From Trematomus loennbergii (taxonomy: Eukaryota > Chordata > Actinopteri > Perciformes > Nototheniidae), in assembly GCA_012861695.1 (NCBI GenBank), contig JAAOOA010000092.1, positions 713,120-777,119 of the forward strand: a DNA stretch of 64,000 nucleotides. Direction: 5' to 3'. The notes beneath the pieces are model-generated. The model was not told the DNA's origin. It ran no database searches and was given only the letters and a program-made list of their open reading frames with translations. A program made the translations under genes and the position numbers. Each line of letters starts with the position of its first letter. Position 1 is the first letter of the stretch. Shown piece after piece: positions 57,030-64,000 of the stretch.

Positions 57030-57927
57030 TGAAGTAAGAGATATGATTCGACATTGTATTTTAGTGAACATGTATTAGTTGAACTGGTTTATGTAATCAC
57101 AACGGTTTATGGGTAATCATATATATAGGAATGTTGTTCTCACTTTCAAACTCACTGACTCAGAGATTCTGTGTTTCATACACCAACCTGACCTGGGTTC
57201 ACCCCTAAAAGCAGATGTCGTCATTAAGGTCGTTAAAGACAAACATTACATCCTTCTTATCATTCCTAAGAGCCAGATGCTGTTGCTAAGTCATAAAATG
57301 TATCGTTAAATAGGTGAAGGAGGATAATTTAGGTGAAAGAATCCCCTGGGAAAGGAATGTAGAGGTAAGATAAGGTAGAAATAAACATTGACTTTTGACC
57401 TGGTGTGGTTGGGGATATCAGTCTGTTCGAAACTCTGATTGACCTCGGCCAGAAGCGAATCCAGCCAATCAGGGCACTTGGAGGAGGTGGTCAGTTTAAA
57501 CAGCCCCTCCCCAGGGGCTCTGCTGATTCGCTTGGGAGGAAAATGGGAAGGAACAATTCAACTCTCTCCGCCCCAAAATAGGGATATGTATACGGATGTT
57601 TTGGAGTGTAAAGTTGCTTTTTGGGTTAGGTGAGTTGGTTGGTCCGGGTATCTGTGTCGGCATCGCATCATCAGCTTAAAGTCCAATTTCTTTTGGTTTG
57701 ATGAGTGGTTGGTCCTGACATCTTTAGCCGCATCGCATCACGATCCTAAAAAGCCCGGAGTACTCGAGTACTCTGTATAACTTGTATATGTGTTTTGATT
57801 TCCTACCAGTAAACTCAGACAATTTGTTATAATTTTGATTCCGGTGTTTTCAATTCCTTTCTTATTTTAATAGAGATTTCAGCCTCATTCAACGAACGGC
57901 GCGTAGCAGAGGTGTCTTATCGCAACA
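57030..57927 (+). repeat. ERV 5' LTR
   Basis: Starts TG, ends CA, 898 bp. Highly similar to the 3' LTR; visible differences include TATCATTCC versus TATGATTCC and a rearranged stretch near 57560-57600. Confidence 0.95.
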
Positions 57928-57929
57928 AA

Positions 57930-57947
57930 TGGTGACCCCGACGTTTG
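57930..57947 (+). promoter_or_regulatory. Primer binding site, tRNA-Trp type
   Basis: TGGTGACCCCGACGTTTG, two bases after the LTR. The first 15 bases complement the 3' end of vertebrate tRNA-Trp (CACGTCGGGGTCACCA). Confidence 0.8.
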
Positions 57948-58173
57948 TGAGCTGACCTCTAGAAAGGGACACCGACAGCCAGGGGACAGAATCCAGTCCA
58001 GGGGGAGGACAAAGAGACACTGTTGACAACTGCAAGAGCTCTATACACAAAAGGTGAGCAGACACCTGTTTTGAATATCAAAAATCTGTGATTGATTATA
58101 CGAAAAATTTAGAGTTGTCAGCAGCGTTCTCAGTGTTCTTAGTCACGGTGGGAAATACAATACATATTCAAGT

Positions 58174-58580
58174 TAGGAGTTTCATGAATTGCTTAGAGAA
58201 AGGTATAAGAGTCCTTGATCTACAGCAAAAATAGGAGTTTCATGAATTGCTTAGAGAAAGGTATAAGAGTCCTTGATCTACAGCAAAAATAGGAGTTTCA
58301 TGAATTGCTTAGAGAAAGGTATAAGAGTCCTTGATCTACAGCAAAAATAGGAGTTTCATGAATTGCTTAGAGAAAGGTATAAGAGTCCTTGATCTACAGC
58401 AAAAATAGGAGTTTCATGAATTGCTTAGAGAAGGGTATAAGAGTCCTTGATCTACAGCAAAAATAGGAGTTTCATGAATTGCTTAGAGAAGGGTATAAGA
58501 GTCCTTGATCTACAGCAAAAATAGGAGTTTCATGAGGTGCTTAGAGAAGGGTATAAGAGTCCTGCATCTAGAGCAAAAAT
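58174..58580 (+). repeat. 58-bp tandem repeat in ERV leader, seven copies
   Basis: Units start TAGGAGTTTCATGAATTGCT and contain GGTATAAGAGTCC. The first five are almost identical and the last two diverge. Located between primer site and any gag-like sequence. Confidence 0.95.
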
Positions 58581-59239
58581 AGTGTTTGAGTGTGGCGGGT
58601 GGAGCACCTTTCGTGGTGCTTTAAATGTATAAAATTTCTGTAATTGTGATATGGTGGGTGAAACAAGAGGAGAGAGACGCGACCTCCAACTAATTATTTG
58701 GAACGACCAATCTCATCAAAACTCTTGTTGTGGGGTTGATCAGGCTCATTAAACGTGACGATAAAGATTTTGTTGACTGGTTTTTAAACTCCACCAGAAG
58801 TCGCAATCACCAGGGGTTGTAGAAGATACTTCTGGAAGTCACGCTATCTGTTGAAATAAACATCGCACTATAAAAATTTGCCTGGCTGTAATATGATAAG
58901 GTATGAAAAGCTCTGTGTGATTTTTTTAAGTCAAATCTGTGTAATACTTGAGAGAAAATCCAGTAAAAGAACTGTGGGTAAAGAATTGCAGAAGACATAG
59001 GGACAGAGAGCAACAAGAGGTGGTATAATGTCTGAGACCCTACCTCCACCCTACGGAGATAATGGCTCACAATGCCACTTATGAGTATCCCATCTAATAC
59101 TCCTAAGGAAAACACATTGTTGGACCTGATATTCAGGGAAAGGAATGTTGGAAATAGTAATGGTAGATATTGAAAATCTTAAACTGGATCAACCAACCAT
59201 GTTAGTGAACCCTGCTAATATGGAGCTAAAATGTAGAAA

Positions 59240-59715
59240 GAGAATTAGGTCCTAGCATGCAAGCACAGTGCGATAATATGATAAGGACTATTAAACTAAC
59301 CCCTTTTTGGAAATGGGATTTTCCGTTACACAACAGAAGACTCAATTCAGGTCTGGAAGAACGCTTTACAAACAAGTCAGGAGAGTTAAATGTGGTGCTA
59401 TGTTGCTCAAAAGGGAGCTTACACTTTTGGAAGAGATCTTCCCCCCTCTCTGCTCCGGAGGTGCTGCAGTTTCACAGCAGCACACAGGGTCAAAGACAGG
59501 CATGACCTCTGGAGAGGGAGAAAATCTAAATCTGAACAGACCACAGAGCCCATTAAGGGTTTTATGGCCTTAACACAGAGAGGAAGATCTGGAGATTGTA
59601 AGGAACTCTCCCAAACCCCCTCCCCAGAACAAGAGGAGAGTTTTGCTCTCACCAATAAACAATCATCTCTTAACCAAGTCAGATTTCAAAATAGCCATAG
59701 CTCCAGTTGTTAAGA
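59240..59715 (+). pseudogene. Possible gag-like remnant of the ERV
   Basis: Overlapping short frames contain RTLYKQVRRVKCGAMLLKRE and, in another frame, EQTTEPIKGFMALTQRGRSG and LSQTPSPEQEESF. No zinc knuckle or major homology region is visible, so assignment to gag rests on position only. Confidence 0.3.
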
Positions 59716-60159
59716 AAGAGGGTGATTCAAAAGAGTTATCAATAAATTGCCCAGTATATTAAATAAATACAAACAGACACGTATCAATATAAGTCAGATA
59801 ATATAGACGAGGTCAATCATGGAAGAAGGCTGACATTTAATGCCTGATATATAAGTAATAGTGATAATAAATATATACCTGATATTAAATAACTGATGTG
59901 TAAGGCTCGATATTTCTGAAAATAGGAACACCGTTAACGGCGTTCTATTTCAGTAAAAGGGGGGAAAGGATAGAATATACATCAGACAATATGTATGTGA
60001 GATTATTACGTTTTTAGGAGAAATGTATCAATTTAAAAATACTAGTTATGGTATTTTTTGTTTGGTTTGTTTGTTGCTTTAAAGAGAAATTGATACATTT
60101 AAAATAATCTAGCTTTGGTTATTTTTTGTTTTTGTTTGTTCCTTTTTTGTTTTATTTTA

Positions 60160-60297
60160 ATTTTTGTTTTATTTTAATTTTTAATTTTTAATTTTTAATT
60201 TTTAATTTTTAATTTTTAATTTTAATTTTTAATTTTTAATTTTTTATTTTTTATTTTTTATTTTTTATTTATTTTTTATTTTTTTTTTATTTTCTGC
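60160..60297 (+). repeat. (AATTTTT)n low-complexity tract
   Basis: About 130 bp of TTTTTAA-type repeats grading into poly-T with A's. Inside the ERV. Confidence 0.95.
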
Positions 60298-60513
60298 ATA
60301 GTCTCTTGTCCACACTCCAGACTAGTTGGTGCCGCCAATAAACACTAAAGAAGTAGAAAAGATGATTTCAAAACCATATTTCCAGCAACTTAAGGGCTTG
60401 GTATGAGACTTCTCCACACAGGCTGCTGACGTCGAAAGGGGGACCTGAGAAACACAAGGCCAACACAGCAGATTACGTCTGGTTGGAGGGGACCTCCCAT
60501 GCCGTCCGCCTAG

Positions 60514-60910
60514 ATGGAAAGGGGACAACTGGTACCACTGGAGCCAGTGTGCGGTCGGGAAAAACCCTGCGAGGACCCTAGACGACATCAGGACAGAGTT
60601 GGCCCTCGTCGCGAGGACCCTAGACGACATCAGGAGAGATCTGGCCCTCGTCAAGGCAGTCGACCCAGGAGGCGCCATCAGCAGAAAGGAGGAGGAGGAT
60701 CAGGACATCTCTCCAGCAGTCGACCCGGAAGCCGCCATCAGCGGGCCGGAGGGCCGAGGAGGAGTATCAGGACATCTCTCCAACATCGACCCGGAGGCCG
60801 CCATCAGCGGGCCGGGGGAAGACAATCAGGCCACATCTCTCTAGCAAGCACCCCAGAAGCCGCCGTCAGCGGGCTGGGGGGACGAAGACATGGCAAACCA
60901 AGACGGCACA
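60514..60910 (+). other. GC-rich repeat-coded segment of the ERV
   Basis: A short tandem repeat of roughly 60 bp encodes, in one frame, VDPEAAISGPEGRG-type repeats and, in another, Arg-rich RPGSRHQRAGG. It follows a text like TLDDIRRDLALVK. Function unknown; may be a disordered part of a structural protein. Confidence 0.5.
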
Positions 60911-61078
60911 GGGAACTCCATTTCCCGCTGAAACAGGTTGATATAGCCGGTGTGGAACTTTGTCTGAACAATCCATTTTTTTTAAGGAACTTTCAACTTT
61001 ATTTTTATATCCCACAATATAAGGGATTGTATTTTTTTATTCTACAGAACTATGTGTTACCAAAAGAGGGAAAAGTAT

Positions 61079-61198
61079 GATAATGTCTTTTCTAATTTCT
61101 GTGGCTACTTTCATTGCCATTTTAGTGACATGTGGTTGTTGTTGTTGTGTGCCTTGTATCTGCTCATTGTGTGTTAAGACTCATCAGTTCCACCATTG
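61079..61198 (+). pseudogene. Env transmembrane tail remnant
   Basis: A short open stretch encodes about 18 hydrophobic residues followed by a cysteine-rich segment (CGCCCC, then CICSLC) and a stop after HQFHH. This is like the membrane anchor and cytoplasmic tail of a retroviral Env protein. The rest of env is not recognisable. It lies about 240 bp before the 3' LTR, as expected for the env end. Confidence 0.55.
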
Positions 61199-61427
61199 AG
61201 GGAAGAGTAAAGATGACTCAGCTGACAAGGACTGTGCTTTTTAGACATATTTTATTCTCCCTCCACTGTCATAATAAGTTGTTGTTGTGGACTGTTCCTA
61301 GAGGTTTAAAGTGCTCTATATCCCAACTTCTGATGGGTTTATATAAATGTTGGGACAGACACAGTAAGAAGAAAATTGACAGTGGTAATGTTTCAAATGC
61401 TATATGTTGATCTCGTGAGGTGAGATC

Positions 61428-61438
61428 AAAAGAGGGAT
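61428..61438 (+). promoter_or_regulatory. Polypurine tract of the ERV
   Basis: AAAAGAGGGAT directly before the TG of the 3' LTR. Confidence 0.7.
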
Positions 61439-62332
61439 TGAAGTAAAGAGATATGATTCGACATTGTATTTTAGTGAACATGTATTAGTTGAACTGGTTT
61501 ATGTAATCACAACGGTTTATGGGTAATCATATATATAGGAATGTTGTTCTCACTTTCAAACTCACTGACTCAGAGATTCTGTGTTTCATACACCAACCTG
61601 ACCTGGGTTCACCCCTAAAAGCAGATGTCGTCATTAAGGTCGTTAAAGACAAACATTACATCCTTCTTATGATTCCTAAGAGCCAGATGCTGTTGCTAAG
61701 TCATAAAATGTATCGTTAAATAGGTGAAGGAGGATAATTTAGGTGAAAGAATCCCCTGGGAAAGGAATGTAGAGGTAAGATAAGGTAGAAATAAACATTG
61801 ACTTTTGACCTGGTGTGGTTGGGGATATCACTCTGTTCGAAACTCTGATTGACCTCGGCCAGAAGCGAATCCAGCCAATCAGGGCACTTGGGGGAGGTGG
61901 TTAGTTTAAACAGCCCCTCCCCAGGGGCTCTGCTGATTCGCTTGGGAGAAAAATGGGAAGGAAAGAGTTCAATCTCCCGCCCCAAAAGTAGGTAGAAATA
62001 CTGATGTTTTGGAGTGGAATGTTGCTTTTTGGGTTAGGTGAGTTGGTTGGTCCGGGTATCTGTGTCGGCATCGCATCATCAGCTTAAAGTCCAATTTCTT
62101 TTGGTTTGATGAGTGGTTGGTCCTGACATCTTTAGCCGCATCGCATCACGATCCTAAAAAGCCCGGAGTACCGAGTACTCTGTAAACTTGTATATGTGTT
62201 TGATTTCCTACCAGTAAACTCAGACAATTTGTTATAATTTTGATTCCGGTGTTTTCAATTCCTTTCTTATTTTAATAGAGATTTCAGCCTCATTCAACGA
62301 ACGGCGCGTAGCAGAGGTGTCTTATCGCAACA
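61439..62332 (+). repeat. ERV 3' LTR
   Basis: 894 bp, TG...CA, followed by the CGCC duplication. Includes AATAAA at about 61792, which may be a polyadenylation signal. Confidence 0.95.
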
Positions 62333-62960
62333 CGCCCTATGTCATTTACTTAATTAACTGAGCAGATCATAATCATATTTCTAATTGTGACATATGTGTT
62401 ACTCCAGATTTACTGTGAAAGTTTAAGGTCCCGATGTGACATCAGTGTCACAGCGATATTTATCTAATTTGTTTCATATCAATTTGATCAAGAATGTTAA
62501 CAGGTTAAATGTAACAAAGGACATGTTATGTAGGCATTTTAATTCTTAAATGGCTTGATTTGTACCTTTAGCAACCAAAAACAAGCCTCTGAAATGTAGC
62601 TAGTTCTGTCACATGTGTTAGCTCGGCACATGACCCACCAGACTGTTCAGGGTGTGTCACTTAAGGACTTTATGAGATAAAAACAAGTCTAAAGCTGTAT
62701 AAGGAACTTTACAGAACATTTAAATGTCATGTAAGCGCTTTGAGCTCCAGGAAGGGGCTTTATAAATGTAATGTATTATTATTATTATTGTTATTATTAT
62801 TATTATTATTATGTAACAACTGTGTCAGGGTCCTCGTGGTTTAGCTAGCAACCTCAAATCAGATAGCACAGAACAAAAAGTGTAATACATGTGTCAATTG
62901 AGATGATTTTGCGAAGCAGTGTTACTAATTTTTCAAATAAAAAAGAAATTTCAATTCATA
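62333..62960. other. Spacer with LINE/SINE tail and ATT repeat
   Basis: 62728-62778 reads AGCGCTTTGAGCTCCAGGAA then GGGGCTTTATAAATGTAATG, a common teleost LINE/SINE 3' end. It leads into (ATT)n at 62778-62813. No gene. Confidence 0.6.
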
Positions 62961-62965
62961 CTTAC

Positions 62966-63026
62966 ATTCTGACAACAAACGCTTGCGGGGCCCCATCTTC
63001 TTTCGTTTGCTTCTCCTCATGTCCAT
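62966..63026 (-). CDS. Possible first coding exon of an unidentified gene
   Basis: ATG at 63026-63024 opens MDMRRSKRKKMGPRKRLLSE followed by a GTAAGT donor. Its basic, nuclear-type sequence, strong donor and GC-rich upstream DNA make it a plausible first exon. The CCDC106-like exon at 54998-55297 is on the same strand and might belong to it, with the ERV then sitting in the intron. I cannot prove the link. Confidence 0.35.
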
Positions 63027-63043
63027 TTTCAGTTCCAAGCGTG

Positions 63044-63103
63044 TAGAGCATAGACTGTATATATAAGGTGTAGAGGTTGGGTTTTATATATACAGTCTAT
63101 GGG
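63044..63103. repeat. Inverted repeat CATAGACTGTATATATA
   Basis: CATAGACTGTATATATAA at left and TTATATATACAGTCTATG at right enclose about 20 bases. This is a known kind of fish MITE end word. Confidence 0.85.
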
Positions 63104-63133
63104 TTGAACTCACGTCTTGTCACTAGCCGAGAT

Positions 63134-63188
63134 GTGCTACGATTGGCCATGAGCCTGTCACGTACAGGCTCATGGCCAATCGTAGCAC
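63134..63188. repeat. Perfect palindrome, 25-bp arms, 5-base loop
   Basis: GTGCTACGATTGGCCATGAG plus CCTGT, then CACGT, then the exact reverse complement. Contains a CCAAT-box (ATTGG) in each arm. Confidence 0.97.
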
Positions 63189-63239
63189 TTGAATGCTATG
63201 AAGGGGCGTGTCTTGCGTAGTGCTCCAGCCGGATCCCGA

Positions 63240-64000
63240 TTTGCAGCGCATTAACACTTTATTACGGTTTTAATATTTGAATTGTATATCAGTGAAGATA
63301 CAGAAGCTGTGCTTTGTCAATTTAAGGAAGATGAAATACCTGATTCAAACATCAAAACTATTGGTTTGAATCGTGTGAACAAGAAATGAGGATCAGGGTG
63401 CTAGGGCACTAGTGCGCTCCGCGGCGCTTCAACTTCCGGTCTGGCCCAGCGGCAGCACATCTTGAACTACGCTGCCGCTGGGTGTTACGGGCCGTCTCCA
63501 CGGCAGCGTTAAAAAAATCTTGAAACGCTTCTGCCCATTCACTTTGAATGGGGTGACGTCACTTTTTTCGCTTTCGCCGAAATGCATTGTGGGCAGGCGA
63601 GCGGAGATTCTCAGGATTTTCAAGATCCAAAGTTGAACAATGTTCAACTTTTGAAGCTGAGGAGGAAGCGTCAGCCAATCAAATCCCGTGTACGCAAATC
63701 TGACAGTTCAAGCTCTAGCCAATCAAACGGCGTGTATGCTGGGAGAGACAGACCGCAGGTCATTTCCTCATATTCCAAAACATGGAGGAGAAATTAGCGG
63801 TAGCGAATCAATCACCCGGTGCTTTATGAACCAGACTACCGGGATATAACCGGAGGAGCCAGGCATGGAGGGAGGTGGTAGAGACAGTGGTAGGTTTTCG
63901 CCTGTTTTGGGGAGTTTATATCCAGTTTACTTCGGGCTTTTTTGCTTCGTATGTCGCGGGCGGGAGATTCATGTCATTGGTTGCTCGCAAAAATCCTCAA
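63240..64000. other. GC-rich, promoter-like or transposon-end DNA
   Basis: Contains CTTCCGG (63433), TGACGTCAC (63552-63560, a full CRE-type site), ATTGTGGGCA and ATTGG words. It has a possible ATG with downstream GTAGGT donor at 63865-63893 (MEGGGRDSG). These may be promoter signals or ends of fish MITEs; no gene can be called before the window ends. Confidence 0.35.

Larger units (their letters stand above)
57030..62332 (+). mobile_element. Endogenous retrovirus, non-autonomous, paired LTRs
   Basis: LTRs of 898 and 894 bp begin TGAAGTAA and end CAACA. The 4-bp CGCC lies on both outer sides (57026-57029, 62333-62336). A primer site and purine-rich tract sit at the expected places. The 3.5-kb interior has no recognisable reverse transcriptase, protease or integrase, only gag/env-like scraps, so it needed proteins from elsewhere. 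The LTRs differ at only a few percent of sites, suggesting a fairly recent insertion. Confidence 0.92.

Noticed and set aside
57109..57309. 66-codon frame inside the ERV LTR, present in both LTRs
   Set aside because: It is identical in the two LTRs simply because they are copies, and it is not kept in the older solo LTR. No sign of selection.
60514..61080. A genuine 188-residue Arg-rich protein
   Set aside because: The segment is a short tandem repeat open in two frames within a defective ERV. I report it only as a repeat-coded segment.

Overview
The window is vertebrate, almost certainly teleost fish, DNA. Evidence: a multi-exon gene with canonical GT-AG introns that I recognise as vps13d; tRNA-derived SINE copies of teleost type; an L1-type and an L2/CR1-type LINE; Tc1/mariner, hAT, Harbinger, Kolobok, ISL2EU and probable Mutator-type DNA transposons; and long CA repeats. 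Nothing prokaryotic is present. Roughly three quarters of the window is mobile or tandem-repeat DNA.

Positions 1-18480 (minus strand) carry the 5' part of vps13d: one probable untranslated exon, the start codon at 17189 and 13 coding exons encoding about the first 570 residues of this very large bridge-like lipid transfer protein. The gene runs off the left edge. Its introns hold a Tc1-like element broken by a SINE (3.6-4.8 kb), a 330-bp CA/TG tract touching a splice acceptor (5.5-5.9 kb), a hAT-type MITE (7.6-8.1 kb), and a 6.1-kb L1-type LINE in gene-sense orientation (8.86-14.95 kb). The LINE endonuclease has been expanded internally into a 38-copy, 29-bp minisatellite.

Positions 18.5-25.4 kb are the gene's upstream flank filled with inverted-terminal-repeat DNA elements, some nested.

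Positions 25.42-36.20 kb are one ISL2EU-type transposon (2-bp AT duplication). It carries two convergent genes, a THAP plus DDE transposase (+) and a YqaJ-type exonuclease (-). Three later insertions have split the exonuclease gene: a solo retroviral LTR, a 4.9-kb Tc1/mariner-like element and a 70-bp hAT-type MITE.

Positions 36.3-52.2 kb hold more nested elements. An old minisatellite with a ~92-bp unit took in a second 5.9-kb Tc1/mariner-like copy (itself invaded by a 2.3-kb element with ~400-bp terminal repeats and a 9-bp target duplication) and a Kolobok-type element (itself invaded by a 3.7-kb L2/CR1-type LINE). Most boundaries are marked by target-site duplications, so the order of events can be read.

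Positions 52.25-54.89 kb are a complete Harbinger element with Myb-like and transposase genes. A CCDC106-like coding remnant follows (55.0-55.3 kb). Positions 57.03-62.33 kb are a non-autonomous endogenous retrovirus with paired LTRs, a 4-bp duplication and a tRNA-Trp-like primer site. The last 1.6 kb holds a foldback palindrome and GC-rich promoter-like DNA.

A recurring feature is single-base losses, often in short homopolymer runs, that break otherwise conserved reading frames in vps13d and in unrelated transposons alike. This looks more like residual long-read assembly error than biology, so frameshifts here should not be taken as proof of pseudogenes without checking reads.
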